Below are positions 27,209 to 36,763 of a stretch of DNA of 64,000 bases, piece after piece. The DNA lies in NCBI RefSeq assembly GCF_000764645.1, contig NZ_JRGK01000015.1, positions 62,001-126,000 on the forward strand, written 5' to 3'. The position numbers and the translations under genes are program-made. The notes under the pieces are model-generated. The model was not told the DNA's origin. It did not search any database and was given only the letters and a program-made list of their open reading frames with translations. Position 1 is the first letter of the stretch. Each line of letters starts with the position of its first letter. Origin of the DNA: Aeromonas finlandensis (GTDB lineage Bacteria > Pseudomonadota > Gammaproteobacteria > Enterobacterales > Aeromonadaceae).

Positions 27209-29256
27209 CAGGGCTTACTCTGCACAAACGGGGTGGTGCTCTCGACAGTGCGCTGCTGTCTGCTCTGTATCTCTTTGATCTGCTTCTGGATCTCTTTTTG
27301 CAGCTCGGGCGACACCATCACATCCTGACCATAGGCGGGCAATACCTGACGGGCGGGCGAGGTGGCATACCCCTCCTGGGAGGCGGCATTGAGCTGCTCG
27401 GCGCGGAACAGGGAGTACTTGTTGCTGGATACACCGCTATAAACATCGGCATCACGCAAGATGGTCGGACGGATAAAGACCATCAGATTGCGTTTGGAGG
27501 TGGTGTTGGAGGTGGAGCGGAACAGATAGCCCAACAGCGGGATATCGCCAAGCAAGGGCACCTTGGAGACCTGCTCCTTGGTCTGATCATCCATCAGACC
27601 ACCCAGCACCACGGTTTCACCGCTCTTCACCAGCACTGCATTCTTGACGGTACGGGTGTCGAAGGTGGGGCCAAGGTTGGCGGTACCGGTCGCCTGGGTC
27701 TGGGCGACGCTGGAGACCTCCTGCTCGATGGTGAGCAGCACCGAATCCCCTTCGTTGATCTGCGGGGTGACGGTCAGCTTGGTGCCCACCGTCTTGCGCT
27801 CGATGGTGTTGAACACCTGATCGCTGGTAGTGGAGCTTTGTGAACCGCTCTGGACCGGCACCTCCTGACCGACGTTGAAGGAGGCCTCCTTGTTGTCCAT
27901 GGTGACGATACTCGGGGTGGAGAGAATATCGTTCTTGGTGTTGGAGGCCAGCGCCGTGGCCAGCATGGCCCAGTCGCCGTGATAGAAACCGGCGGCCATG
28001 CCGTTGAAGCCCTTGAGCAGTTCTTGTGCTGTGTCGGTCTTGCCGTTCTGGTAATCCTTGCCAGCGGCGATAGCACCGCCGAGGGGCAGGCCGGAGTTGG
28101 TGAACTGGGTACCGCCGCCGTTGGCATTGCCCCACTGGACTCCAAGGGTGAGGCCGTCGCCATCCAGCATCTCGACGATGATCGCCTCCACCAGCACCTG
28201 TGCGCGGCGGATATCGAGCTTGGCGATAACCTGTTCAAGCTCGGACATCACGTCCGGTTGGGCAGTGATGACCAGCGCATTGGTGGTCTCGTCGGCGGAG
28301 ATGGCGAGCTTGCCACCGCCGATGCTGGCACCGCCGCCCATAGCGGCCGCGTTACTGCCCCCCTTCTTGTCGGCTTCGATGCTGGAGCTGACCCCCTTGA
28401 GCACCTCGACCATGTCTTTGGCCTTGCCATATTTGAGGTAGAAGACCCGGGTGTTGCCCTGACTCTGCAGGTCGCGGTCGAGCTGGCGCACCATCTGGAT
28501 GATGCGGGCGCGGGCTTTCGGTTCACCACTCACCACCACCGAGTTGGTGCGCTCGTCGGCCACCACCTTGGGGGCCAGCAACAGGCTGGTGGTGCCCCCC
28601 TGCGGGTTGCCATCCTTGTTGAGGTTGGTCACCAGTCGCACCATTTCACCGGCCGAGGCGAACTTGAGCTTGATGATGTCCACATCCTGATCGCCGGCGC
28701 GGTCGACCCGGTTCACCACCTCCACCAGACGGTTGACCACGGCGGCGCGGCCGGTGATCAGCAGCACGTTGGAGGGCTCGTAATGCACCACGTTGCCACC
28801 ACCGGCGTTGTCGTTGAGCTGGCGCAGCAGCGGCGCCAGTTCGCGGACCGAGACGTTGCGCACCGGTACCACCCGGGTCACCATCTCGTCGCCCATGCCC
28901 GGGTTGCTGCCATCCACCACCGGAATGGCGGAGGTCTTGGCATCCCGCGAGCGCAGCACCTTGAGTACCCCGTTGTCCATCGGCACCACGGCAAAGCCGT
29001 AGACGTCGAGCACGCTCAGGAAAAACTGGTAGTACTGATCCTCGTTGAGCAGGTCATAGCTGCGCACGTTGATTTTGCCGCGCACAGATGGCTCGATGAT
29101 GATGGTTTTATTGAGGTTCTTGCCCACCGTATTGATGAACTCTTCAATGTCGGCGTTCTTGAAACTGGCGGAATATTCGGTGGCCCAAGCTGAGCCCGCC
29201 ATCATCAGTGCCGCTGCGATAGTGGCCAGACGCCAGCATTTTCCTTTAGTGGTCAT
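27208..29256 (-). CDS. exeD: Type II secretion outer-membrane secretin ExeD (GspD)
   Basis: 682 residues with a signal peptide cut near [11 protein letters not shown]0 domain, three N1-N3 repeats ([54 protein letters not shown]), a Ser/Gly/Ala-rich loop in N3 ([17 protein letters not shown]) and the secretin barrel ([10 protein letters not shown] ... [28 protein letters not shown]), plus a C-terminal extension of the kind bound by a pilotin. Forms the outer-membrane channel; in Aeromonas its assembly requires the ExeAB complex. Confidence 0.97.
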   Translation of the reverse strand: MTTKGKCWRLATIAAALMMAGSAWATEYSASFKNADIEEFINTVGKNLNKTIIIEPSVRGKINVRSYDLLNEDQYYQFFLSVLDVYGFAVVPMDNGVLKVLRSRDAKTSAIPVVDGSNPGMGDEMVTRVVPVRNVSVRELAPLLRQLNDNAGGGNVVHYEPSNVLLITGRAAVVNRLVEVVNRVDRAGDQDVDIIKLKFASAGEMVRLVTNLNKDGNPQGGTTSLLLAPKVVADERTNSVVVSGEPKARARIIQMVRQLDRDLQSQGNTRVFYLKYGKAKDMVEVLKGVSSSIEADKKGGSNAAAMGGGASIGGGKLAISADETTNALVITAQPDVMSELEQVIAKLDIRRAQVLVEAIIVEMLDGDGLTLGVQWGNANGGGTQFTNSGLPLGGAIAAGKDYQNGKTDTAQELLKGFNGMAAGFYHGDWAMLATALASNTKNDILSTPSIVTMDNKEASFNVGQEVPVQSGSQSSTTSDQVFNTIERKTVGTKLTVTPQINEGDSVLLTIEQEVSSVAQTQATGTANLGPTFDTRTVKNAVLVKSGETVVLGGLMDDQTKEQVSKVPLLGDIPLLGYLFRSTSNTTSKRNLMVFIRPTILRDADVYSGVSSNKYSLFRAEQLNAASQEGYATSPARQVLPAYGQDVMVSPELQKEIQKQIKEIQSRQQRTVESTTPFVQSKP

Positions 29257-29277
29257 TATTGGTACGACTCCAAATCA

Positions 29278-30150
29278 TTATTCTGACAAGCGCACATAGA
29301 TGTCGAACTGTTCGCCCTGTCGCTCGACGGTCACTGTCATTTCCGTTGCGCCAGCCATCTGCTGCATCGCCTGCATGGCTTGCATGTTGTCCCGTAAATC
29401 CAGCCCGTTGATGCTGATGGCCAGGTCATTGGCCTGCAGCCCGCTCTGGTTGAAAAATTCCGGATTGCTACCCGGGTTGAGGCGATAGCCGGTCATGCGG
29501 CCATTCAACTGAACCGGTGAAATATTGAGGTAATCGGTGATCTTGCCCGGATCGGCCATCAGCTCGCTGCGCAGGGAGCCAAGGGGGGCGGCGTTGCCCG
29601 TTTGCGGCAGCGGCTTGCCATACTCCTCGCCATCCAGCATCAGGGTCTCGTCACGGCCATCCCGCTCGATGATCACCCGATCGGAGAAGACCTGGCGGAT
29701 CCTGGCCTGAGTACCGTCAATCATGTCACCGACCCCATAGGAGTTCTGGATGCCGGACATGGCGATGATGGCGATGGATTTGGCGGGATCGGAGCTGGCC
29801 AACACCCCGTTAAGCTGGGCATTGAGCTGGGTGCGCGGCGCATTGGCAGCCACGGCGGCGGCTTTGGCCTGCGCCTTGGGGATCGCCTTGCCAAACAGCG
29901 CCAGTCGGCTCACTTCACCCAGTTCAAGCCGTGGGCTGTTCTGGCTGCTGGTCGCCACTGCCGAGGGTTGCCACGGCTGGCTGGTTTGCGGGCTTGCCAG
30001 AGTGAGCAGACGCCAGGTGAGAGCGGCGCTCTGCTGCGCCAGCATAAGCAGCAACACCAGAAAGGCCACCTGGGTGACTCTGGTCATGGGAAGCCGCCGG
30101 CATTGGGCCAGCAGCATGGTCAAAATGTCATCCCTGAATCGTAATGTCAT
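29278..30150 (-). CDS. exeC: Type II secretion inner-membrane protein ExeC (GspC)
   Basis: 290 residues from the ATG at 30150 (MTLRFRDDIL). A transmembrane helix at about 22-42 (VTQVAFLVLLLMLAQQSAAL), the homology region (AIIAMSGIQNSYGVGDMIDGTQARIRQVFSDRVIIERDG) that binds the secretin N0 domain, and a C-terminal PDZ domain (GYRLNPGSNPEFFNQSGLQANDLAISINGLDL). First gene of exeC-N. Its TAA overlaps an ATG as TAATG, and the motif AATAATGA recurs 22 bases later at the exeD start, possibly a short decayed junction repeat. Confidence 0.96.
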   Translation of the reverse strand: MTLRFRDDILTMLLAQCRRLPMTRVTQVAFLVLLLMLAQQSAALTWRLLTLASPQTSQPWQPSAVATSSQNSPRLELGEVSRLALFGKAIPKAQAKAAAVAANAPRTQLNAQLNGVLASSDPAKSIAIIAMSGIQNSYGVGDMIDGTQARIRQVFSDRVIIERDGRDETLMLDGEEYGKPLPQTGNAAPLGSLRSELMADPGKITDYLNISPVQLNGRMTGYRLNPGSNPEFFNQSGLQANDLAISINGLDLRDNMQAMQAMQQMAGATEMTVTVERQGEQFDIYVRLSE

Positions 30151-30187
30151 ATTAATCAACAAATTCCAGGCTCTGGGGCGGCTGCGT

Positions 30188-30216
30188 ATTGTGTACGGCT
30201 GCTTGCCGCGAAACAA
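30188..30216 (-). promoter_or_regulatory. Candidate sigma-70 promoter for exeC-N
   Basis: Minus strand TTGTTT (30211-30216) and CACAAT (30188-30193) with 17-bp spacing, in the 194-base gap between exeB and exeC; about 38 bases lie between the -10 and the exeC ATG. Each hexamer matches the consensus at 4 of 6 positions. Confidence 0.4.
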
Positions 30217-30344
30217 CGGGTCCGGGCGCGTCAAACCGTAAAAATGGATTATTCATCACACCGTAAACCTTTGAATGCTCATAAAAGTGGCACTCCGGCG
30301 GGGTTTTCCCTGCTTGCCAGCGACTCTCTATGTCGGAGGCGCGC

Positions 30345-31031
30345 TCAACCACGCCAATCCTGCAGCGCCTTGAGGGTGACGGTTTGTCCGGCAACATCCA
30401 GCACTATGTACTCCTGCGCGATGGTAGCAAGGCGTACCGTCGGCGCGATGTCATTTCCCTCCCGGTATTCACGGCCATTGAGCATCACCGCCCGTTTGGC
30501 CGGATTGGACGAGAAGATATGGGAGCCGTAACTGAGTGGTGGCACCTGTTGGCGTATCGACTGCGGTGCAGCCGTCAGTGCCATCAATTGTGCCGGTTGA
30601 ACACTCTGTTGGGGAGTGCCCTGCGTCTCTTGCAGCGGGGTGTCATTGAGGGCGCGCATCAGTTGCTCGGCCAGGCTTTGGCCCTGATTGCTGCTCTCGT
30701 TGCTGGCCGCCACGGCTTTTGGTTGTTGCACGACAGGTTCTGGCAACGGGGGCGGTAGCGGACGGGTAATCATCGCCTTGGGTTCGACCCGCACGAAGGG
30801 AGGGGTGACCACCTCTTTCACCTCCACCTTCTCTTCAATGGGGCGATTGTGCAGCAGGTGCCAGCCATAGTTGGCTGCGCCCCCCAGCAGCAGGGTGAGA
30901 GGGACCAGCAGCCAGCCAATGCGGCGGGGATTGCGCTCCTCTTCCCGTGTGGCCGGTAGCCCCATCGCAGGGATGTAGGCCTGTTGTTGTGGTTGCTGCG
31001 CGCGGTGCAGCGCTTTTAGCAGGGTGGACAT
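30345..31031 (-). CDS. exeB: General secretion pathway protein ExeB (GspB)
   Basis: 228 residues. Cytoplasmic start, a transmembrane helix at about 38-56 (IGWLLVPLTLLLGGAANYGWHLL), a Pro/Gln/Val-rich periplasmic linker (PPPLPEPVVQQPKAV) and a C-terminal GspB domain (LSYGSHIFSSNPAKRAVMLNGREYREGNDI). ExeB forms an inner-membrane complex with ExeA that is needed for ExeD secretin multimerisation in Aeromonas. The ATG overlaps the exeA TGA. Confidence 0.95.
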   Translation of the reverse strand: MSTLLKALHRAQQPQQQAYIPAMGLPATREEERNPRRIGWLLVPLTLLLGGAANYGWHLLHNRPIEEKVEVKEVVTPPFVRVEPKAMITRPLPPPLPEPVVQQPKAVAASNESSNQGQSLAEQLMRALNDTPLQETQGTPQQSVQPAQLMALTAAPQSIRQQVPPLSYGSHIFSSNPAKRAVMLNGREYREGNDIAPTVRLATIAQEYIVLDVAGQTVTLKALQDWRG

Positions 31032-32599
31032 CAGGAGGCCTCCTCCAGTCTGGGCATGGGTTCACCGGAGTGTGCATTGAGTCGCAGCAGGGTATTGCTG
31101 CCGGCGATGCCATCGGGGGTCAGCCCCTGATCTCGCTGGAACTGCTGCAACTTGTTCTTGAGCTCGCCATCGAAACGGCGCACTTTGCGCTCGGGTTGTT
31201 GCAGCGCCCGGCTCAGGGCATTGTCGAGCCACTGGATTTGGGCTTGTCCCGCATTATTGCCAATCAGGCTGACGCCCCCTTTCGGCATGCGCCAGAGCAG
31301 GGTATAGCTGCCGCCCCAGTTATCGCTGAGCCACTGGCGATCCACTTGCCAGCTCTGGTTGCCGATCATCAGGCTGGCCTTGCTCGGCCCCAGATTGACC
31401 AGGGTCGCGTAATAAAGGCCGCCGGTGTCGTCGGTCAGGGTGATCATGGCGGGGTGTTGCAGGGCGCGCAGCTCCTCGAGACTCGCTTCTCCCTCCTGGC
31501 AGCGCAGCCCGGCACGGGGGGCGTTGTCACAGGTTGCGTCCAGCAGATCGGCCTCATAGCCCCACACCTTGTAAAGATTCTGCATGGCGCTCTCGGGATC
31601 GAGGGCCTGGTTGATCGCCTCGGTCAGCTGCTCTTTCTGTTCGGCGGTCTCGTCGATGGTGACCGGGACTTCGACCTTGACCACCGGCCTCTCGGGGAAG
31701 ACGCCGAAGAGTTGCCAGCCCCACCAGCCTGCGGCCACCAGCAGGGCGCCAGCCAGTGTCACCATCAGACCGGAGACCCAGCTCCCTTCGTCACGAACCC
31801 CGTTTACTTCAAATGCCGCCTGACTGATATCGCTGTGGACAATTTTGTAGCTGCCACGGGAGAAGGCGGCGATCAGGGCACGATCACAGATGAGATTGAT
31901 AAAACGCGGGATGCCGCCGCTCAGGCGATGGAGTGTCTTGATGGCGCGCGGGGTGAAGATGGGTTGTACGCAACCCGCGACCTGCAGCCGGAAGCGGACG
32001 TAGGCATCCACATCGCTGTGGGAGAGCGGCAACAGGTGATAGCGGGCGGTAATGCGCTGGGCCAGCTGGCGCAGCAGGGGCTGGCGCAGCATCTGCTGCA
32101 ACTCGGGTTGGCCGATCAGCACAATTTGCAGCAGTTTGCGTTCGTCGGTTTCCAGATTGGTGAGCAGGCGAAGCTGCTCCAGTACCCCGGGCAGCAGGTG
32201 CTGCGCCTCATCCACCAGCACCACGCTGCGCTTGCCAGCCGCCAGATTGGCCAGCAGGTGATCGCGAATAAGGTCGAACAGCCGCTTGATCCCGGCATCC
32301 TCGGGATAGGGGAGTTGAAACTCGTCGCAGATGGCCGCCAGCAGATCCCGTTCGGTCAGGGAGGGGTTGAGGATGTAGGCGATCTCGGTCTCGGCGGGCA
32401 GCTGTTGCAGCAGGCAGCGGGAGACGGTGGTTTTACCGGTGCCCACTTCGCCGGTCAGCAGCACAAAGCCGCCGCCATCCTGCAATCCATAGTTGAGATG
32501 AGCAAGGGCTTCGCCGTGGCGCTCGCTCATATAGAGGTACTTTGGATTGGGCGAGATGGAAAACGGATGTTCCGAGAGGCCGAAGAACTGTGTGTACAT
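31031..32599 (-). CDS. exeA: Secretion ATPase and peptidoglycan-binding protein ExeA (GspA)
   Basis: 522 residues from the ATG at 32599 (MYTQFFGLSEHPFSISPNPKYLYMSERH); the upstream open frame to 32758 lacks similarity. Walker A GEVGTGKT at 50-57, Walker B VVLVDEAQHLL at about 127-137, one transmembrane helix (GLMVTLAGALLVAAGWWGWQLF) and a C-terminal peptidoglycan-binding domain (VRRFDGELKNKLQQFQRDQGLTPDGIAG). Known in Aeromonas to bind and remodel peptidoglycan for secretin passage. Here exeAB sits directly upstream of exeC in the same direction. Confidence 0.96.
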   Translation of the reverse strand: MYTQFFGLSEHPFSISPNPKYLYMSERHGEALAHLNYGLQDGGGFVLLTGEVGTGKTTVSRCLLQQLPAETEIAYILNPSLTERDLLAAICDEFQLPYPEDAGIKRLFDLIRDHLLANLAAGKRSVVLVDEAQHLLPGVLEQLRLLTNLETDERKLLQIVLIGQPELQQMLRQPLLRQLAQRITARYHLLPLSHSDVDAYVRFRLQVAGCVQPIFTPRAIKTLHRLSGGIPRFINLICDRALIAAFSRGSYKIVHSDISQAAFEVNGVRDEGSWVSGLMVTLAGALLVAAGWWGWQLFGVFPERPVVKVEVPVTIDETAEQKEQLTEAINQALDPESAMQNLYKVWGYEADLLDATCDNAPRAGLRCQEGEASLEELRALQHPAMITLTDDTGGLYYATLVNLGPSKASLMIGNQSWQVDRQWLSDNWGGSYTLLWRMPKGGVSLIGNNAGQAQIQWLDNALSRALQQPERKVRRFDGELKNKLQQFQRDQGLTPDGIAGSNTLLRLNAHSGEPMPRLEEAS

Positions 32600-32925
32600 G
32601 AGGGTATTCTTTTGTAGCCGGCGACAGATGAAAAATGTCTCCGGATGATAGCAAACCTCGCTTTCATTGGAAGTCATCATTGGCGAAGGAGGGCAAATTG
32701 CGGCCTTTTCCTGCCATCTTGTGATCCCGGTTGCGTCATCGGCACGAACCCGGATCACAAAATGACAAAAAACATCTGTAAATAAAGGGAAATATCAATA
32801 TCTGCCCGGCGTGGCACATGCCGTTTGCGCGTAGCAGAACCGGCGATTGTCAGACCTGTTCGCGCGCGTTTTATGACGCCGGTCGCCCTGTCGGCCATCA
32901 CGGCTGGTGGCCTTGATGCCCCTGC
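32600..32925 (-). promoter_or_regulatory. exeA upstream region with a 14-bp-arm inverted repeat
   Basis: A 326-base gap between exeA and the end of the HD-GYP gene. It contains an inverted repeat at 32719-32732 and 32747-32760 (TTGTGATCCCGGTT and AACCCGGATCACAA, one mismatch, 14-base spacer), about 120 bases before the exeA ATG. Each arm begins with a TGTGATC core resembling a CRP or GntR half-site. The part from about 32.87 kb holds a GGCCATCA/TGGTGGCC stem without a T run. Confidence 0.5.
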
Positions 32926-34371
32926 TCAGTGGTGATCCTGAAACTGCGAGGCAATCTCCCTGAACTGCGTCTCGCAGGCGAGAAACGCCGCGACGATGCC
33001 GGGATCAAAATGGCTGCCACTCCCTTTCACGATAATCTCCTTCGCCTCGTCATGGCTGAAGGCGGGTTTGTAGACCCGCTTCGAGATGAGGGCGTCGTAG
33101 ACATCCGCCACCGCCATCAGCCGCCCCGAGAGGGGAATAGCCTCACCCGCCAGTCCTGCCGGATAGCCGCTGCCATCCCACTTTTCGTGGTGGGTGAGGG
33201 AGATCTCCCGGGCCAGCCGCAGGAAGGAGTTGGAGCCCAGTTGCGCTTCGGCGCTCGCCAGCGCATCGGCGCCGATCTGCGGGTGGCGCTTCATGATGGC
33301 GAACTCTTCGTCGGTCAGCTTGCCCGGTTTGAGCAGGATGGCGTCGGGAATGCCCACCTTGCCCACATCGTGCAGCGGTGCCGATTTGAACAGCAGATCG
33401 ATGGTGGCGTCATCGAGCGGGTAGCGATCCCAATCGCTGCGACTGAGGTATTGCGCCAGCGCCTTCACATAGTGTTGGGTGCGGATGATATGGGCGCCGG
33501 TCTCGTTGTCCCGGGTCTCCGCCAGCGAGGCGAGCCCAAGGATAGCCACGTCACGAGTCAGGTTGAGCTCGTCGCTGCGGGATTTCAGCTCGCCGATCAT
33601 CTGATTGGTGCTGGCGGCGATCAGGCCGAACTCGTCATCCCGGGTGACCGGGACCCGGGCGTCGAAGTCACCGCACTGCACTCTGGCCATGGTGCGGGTC
33701 TGCTGGCGCAGGGAGAGGCCAAGATTGCGGCCATAACCGTGGATGATGAGGGCTAGATAGCAGAAGGTCACCGTCATCACGAAGGCGATCTCCCACAGGA
33801 TGTAGTGCTGGGCATCAAGCCTTGGCAGGCTGCGTTCCACCGTCACCAGCCACTCCAGATCCTTGTTGAACAGCAAGAAGAAGACGCTCCCCAGCAGAGT
33901 GAGGGTGGCCAGGGTAAAGAGAGTGAACTTGCGTGGCAGCGGCATGGCCAGCGGGTGGCTCAGTACCAGGCTCTGCTCATCTTGCCGTGCTCTGGCCCGA
34001 TGCCAGTCCCGCTCCAGGGTCAGATCGGCCGCCACCAGAAAACCGAGGGTGGTCATCCCCAGCAGTACCTTGAGGTGGCTCGCCAGCGGAAAGTCGTGGG
34101 TCAGCGCGTTGTAGGCCGAGAGCAGCATTGCCCCCAGCAGGTAGACGCCCAGCTCCAGCATGAATCCATCCAGACCGTGGCGCGGCAGGGACAGCCTTGA
34201 GAGCAGCCCGTTGCGCACGGCGAACATGATGGCGAACGTCACCAGGGTCGGCCCCAACAGCCCGGGCAGAGTGAGGCTCTCGAGAAACGGGCAGACCTGC
34301 AACCCGTAGAGGCAAAAGAGTGACAGGGTCACCCCGTAGTGCAGGGCGCAGCGCCCCGTGATCCTCTGCAT
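32926..34371 (-). CDS. Membrane HD-GYP cyclic-di-GMP phosphodiesterase with HAMP
   Basis: 481 residues from the ATG at 34371 (MQRITGRCALHYG), preceded by GGGTGGGA; in-frame starts upstream run into the neighbouring gene. About six N-terminal hydrophobic segments, a HAMP-like stretch (ARVQCGDFDARVPVTRDDEFGLIAASTNQMIGEL) and a C-terminal HD-GYP domain with HDVGK (APLHDVGKVGIPDAILLKPGKLT) and HHEKWDGSGYP intact, so c-di-GMP hydrolysis is likely. The membrane domain may sense a signal; none is identified. It starts 49 bases after the KAS III-like gene, in the same direction. Confidence 0.88.
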   Translation of the reverse strand: MQRITGRCALHYGVTLSLFCLYGLQVCPFLESLTLPGLLGPTLVTFAIMFAVRNGLLSRLSLPRHGLDGFMLELGVYLLGAMLLSAYNALTHDFPLASHLKVLLGMTTLGFLVAADLTLERDWHRARARQDEQSLVLSHPLAMPLPRKFTLFTLATLTLLGSVFFLLFNKDLEWLVTVERSLPRLDAQHYILWEIAFVMTVTFCYLALIIHGYGRNLGLSLRQQTRTMARVQCGDFDARVPVTRDDEFGLIAASTNQMIGELKSRSDELNLTRDVAILGLASLAETRDNETGAHIIRTQHYVKALAQYLSRSDWDRYPLDDATIDLLFKSAPLHDVGKVGIPDAILLKPGKLTDEEFAIMKRHPQIGADALASAEAQLGSNSFLRLAREISLTHHEKWDGSGYPAGLAGEAIPLSGRLMAVADVYDALISKRVYKPAFSHDEAKEIIVKGSGSHFDPGIVAAFLACETQFREIASQFQDHH

Positions 34372-34420
34372 ATTCCCACCCATGTTGCTGGTTATTGTTA
34401 TGTCGGCGGGAGGCCCGCCA

Positions 34421-35542
34421 TTACAGGCGCCGCAGCAGCAGGCTACCGATGGAGTAGCCAGCGCCAAACGAGCAAAGTACGCCGCGAGCCCCCGCAGGAA
34501 GGTCGCGATTGTACAGATGAAACGCGATGATGGAACCCGCCGAGCTGGTATTACCATAGCTATCGAGAATGACCGGCGCCTCCTGCTGGCTGGCATCGTG
34601 GCCCAGCAGCTTGCGGCCGATGAACTGGTTCATGGTGAGGTTGGCCTGATGGAGCCAGAGTCGGTTCAGGCTCTCGGCGGGCCAGCCCTGCTCATCGAGC
34701 TGGTTGGCGATCTGGTCGCACACCAGCGGCAACACCTCCTTGAACACCTTGCGCCCCTGCTGGCGAAACAGCTTGTCGTCGCTGTAGCGGGTGCGCGGGC
34801 TCAGCCGGTTCAAAAAGCCGAAGTTGTTGCGGATGTTGTTGGAGTAGTGGGTCACCAGCTTGCTGGCCACCAGTTGCCACGGATTGGCTACCTTGCAATC
34901 GGCTTCCCGCTCCAGCAGCACTGCGGTGCAGGCATCGCCGAAGATAAAGTGGCTATCCCGATCGCGAAAGTTGAGGTGCCCCGAGCAGATCTCCGGATTA
35001 ACCACCAGCGCCACTCTGGCGCTGCCTGCCGCCAGCATGTCTGCGGCTGTCTTGATGCCGAAGGTGGCAGACGAGCAGGCCACGTTCATGTCAAAGGCCA
35101 TGCCGCTCGCCCCCAGATAGTGCTGCAGCTCGATGGCCAGCGCCGGATAGGGGCGCGGCATGTTGGAAGCGGCCACGATGACCAGATCGATCTCCCCCGG
35201 CTCGCGACCGGCGGCGATCAGCGCCTGCTCGGCGGCAGCCACCGCCATCTCCACCATGATGGAGGGCATCTCATCGGGCCGCTCCGCCAGCAGCGGTTGC
35301 ATGATGTCGGGGTTGAGTACCCCCTCGCGGCTCACCAGATAACGGCTCTTGATGCCGGAGGCCTTCTCGATGAACTCACAGCTGGAATGCTGTTTGGCGG
35401 GGAGCTGGCCGGCGTCGATGGCGGAGGCGTTCTCCTCGTTGTAGAGATCCACATACTGGTTGAAGGCGGCCACCAGCTCTTCATTGCTGACGGCAAAGGG
35501 GGGGGTATAGAGGCCTGAGCCACTGATCACGATAGAGGTCAT
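34421..35542 (-). CDS. 3-oxoacyl-ACP synthase III-like protein (FabH/DarB-like thiolase fold)
   Basis: 373 residues, longer than housekeeping FabH (about 317), mainly through an N-terminal insertion (FNQYVDLYNEENASAIDAGQL). Catalytic triad visible: Cys156 in FDMNVACSSATFG, His298 in LWLHQANL and Asn331 in DSYGNTSSAG. The enzyme should condense a starter acyl unit with an ACP- or CoA-bound partner. The longer type occurs in Aeromonas, Pseudomonas and Bacteroidetes, in some cases tied to dialkylresorcinol or aryl-polyene pathways; no such partners are seen here. Its product is unknown. Confidence 0.82.
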   Translation of the reverse strand: MTSIVISGSGLYTPPFAVSNEELVAAFNQYVDLYNEENASAIDAGQLPAKQHSSCEFIEKASGIKSRYLVSREGVLNPDIMQPLLAERPDEMPSIMVEMAVAAAEQALIAAGREPGEIDLVIVAASNMPRPYPALAIELQHYLGASGMAFDMNVACSSATFGIKTAADMLAAGSARVALVVNPEICSGHLNFRDRDSHFIFGDACTAVLLEREADCKVANPWQLVASKLVTHYSNNIRNNFGFLNRLSPRTRYSDDKLFRQQGRKVFKEVLPLVCDQIANQLDEQGWPAESLNRLWLHQANLTMNQFIGRKLLGHDASQQEAPVILDSYGNTSSAGSIIAFHLYNRDLPAGARGVLCSFGAGYSIGSLLLRRL

Positions 35543-35596
35543 CTTTGCTCCTCGCCGGGTGCGTTCCCGGCTTGTCGGTTTATAGGGTAGAGAGGG

Positions 35597-36760
35597 TTAC
35601 AGCTGGTCGATCGCCGCAGCGAGACCTGCCAGAGTCAGCGGATGCATCCGTCCGCCAACCACGTCATTCATCAGCTTGATAGAGGGGTGCCAGAGCCACT
35701 CCCGTCGCGGGGTGGGGTTGATCCATACCAGTTTGGGAAAGTGCTGTTGCAAGCGGGTAAGCCACACCTGACCCGACTCCTCGTTCCACTGCTCGACACT
35801 GCCGCCCGGCCAGGTGATCTCATAGGGGCCCATGGTGGCATCCCCCACCAGGATCACCCGATAGTCCCTGCTATAGGTGCGCAGTAGCCGCAGGGTATCG
35901 AACCGCTCATCAAAGCGGCGGTTGTTGTCCTTCCAGACGAAGTCGTAGAGGCAGTTGTGAAAATAGAAGTACTCCAGATGCTTGAACTCGTGGCGCAGGG
36001 CGGAGAAGAGGCGCTGCACCTCGGCCACGTGGGCATCCATGGAGCCTCCCACATCGAAAAAGACCAACAGCTTCACCCCGTTGTGGCGCTCGGGTCGCAG
36101 CTTCACATCAAGCCACCCCTGCCGGGCAGAGCTGCTTATGGTGTCATCGAGATCCAGCTCGTCGGGATTGCCTTTACGCACCCAGCGTCTGAGCTTGCGC
36201 AGCGCCAGCTGGATGGCGCGCTGGCCGAGCGGCGAGTCGTCGCTGAAGTTGCGATAGTGTCTGGCCTCCCACACCTTGGCCGCCTTGCCATGCTGCCCCT
36301 CTCCACCCATGCGAATGCCCTCGGGGTGAAAACCGCCGTGGCCAAACGGGCTGTTGCCGCCGGTCCCTACCCACTTGTTGCCACCGGCATGGCGCTCTTT
36401 CTGCTCGTTCAGCCGCTGATTAAGGGTTTCCAGCAGCTTGTCGAGTCCGCCGAGGGATTTGAGTAACGCCTTCTCCTCTGGGCTCAACAGTCGCTCGAAC
36501 TCCTTGCGCAGCCACTCCTCGGGCAGGCTCTCCGGCAGCAGGGGGATGGCTTCCAGTCCCTCGTAATACTCGGCGAAGGCGCGATCGAAGCGATCGTAGT
36601 GGGCCTCGTCTTTTACCAACAGGCAGCGGGAGAGTTGGTAGAACTCGTCCATATCGATAGTGACCAGCCGGGCTGCCAGCGCGGCGTGCAAGTCCAGCAG
36701 TTCGCGCAGGCTGCAGGGGAGCTTGTGGCGGCGCAGGTGGGTAAAAAAGTCGATCAGCAT
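35597..36760 (-). CDS. VWA-domain protein, CoxE-like
   Basis: 387 residues. Helical N-terminal half (LSPEEKALLKSLGGLDKLLETLNQRLNEQKERHAGG), a Gly/His-rich linker around 130-170, and a von Willebrand A domain with the metal site written DVGGSMDAH (DxGxS rather than the classical DxSxS), then LVGDATMGPYEITWPGG. CoxE-like proteins pair with MoxR ATPases as chaperone or metal-insertion modules. The MoxR gene ends 3 bases before this start, so the two form one unit. The client protein is unknown. Confidence 0.85.
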   Translation of the reverse strand: MLIDFFTHLRRHKLPCSLRELLDLHAALAARLVTIDMDEFYQLSRCLLVKDEAHYDRFDRAFAEYYEGLEAIPLLPESLPEEWLRKEFERLLSPEEKALLKSLGGLDKLLETLNQRLNEQKERHAGGNKWVGTGGNSPFGHGGFHPEGIRMGGEGQHGKAAKVWEARHYRNFSDDSPLGQRAIQLALRKLRRWVRKGNPDELDLDDTISSSARQGWLDVKLRPERHNGVKLLVFFDVGGSMDAHVAEVQRLFSALRHEFKHLEYFYFHNCLYDFVWKDNNRRFDERFDTLRLLRTYSRDYRVILVGDATMGPYEITWPGGSVEQWNEESGQVWLTRLQQHFPKLVWINPTPRREWLWHPSIKLMNDVVGGRMHPLTLAGLAAAIDQL

Positions 36761-36763
36761 AAA

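Noticed and set aside
29257-29280. AATAATGA repeated 22 bp apart at exeC/exeD as another junction duplication
   Set aside because: Only 8 bp match and the phase rule does not hold; too short to separate from chance.
32600-32758. 53-residue N-terminal extension of ExeA
   Set aside because: The family start MYTQFFGLSE is present at 32599; the extension contains the regulatory inverted repeat.
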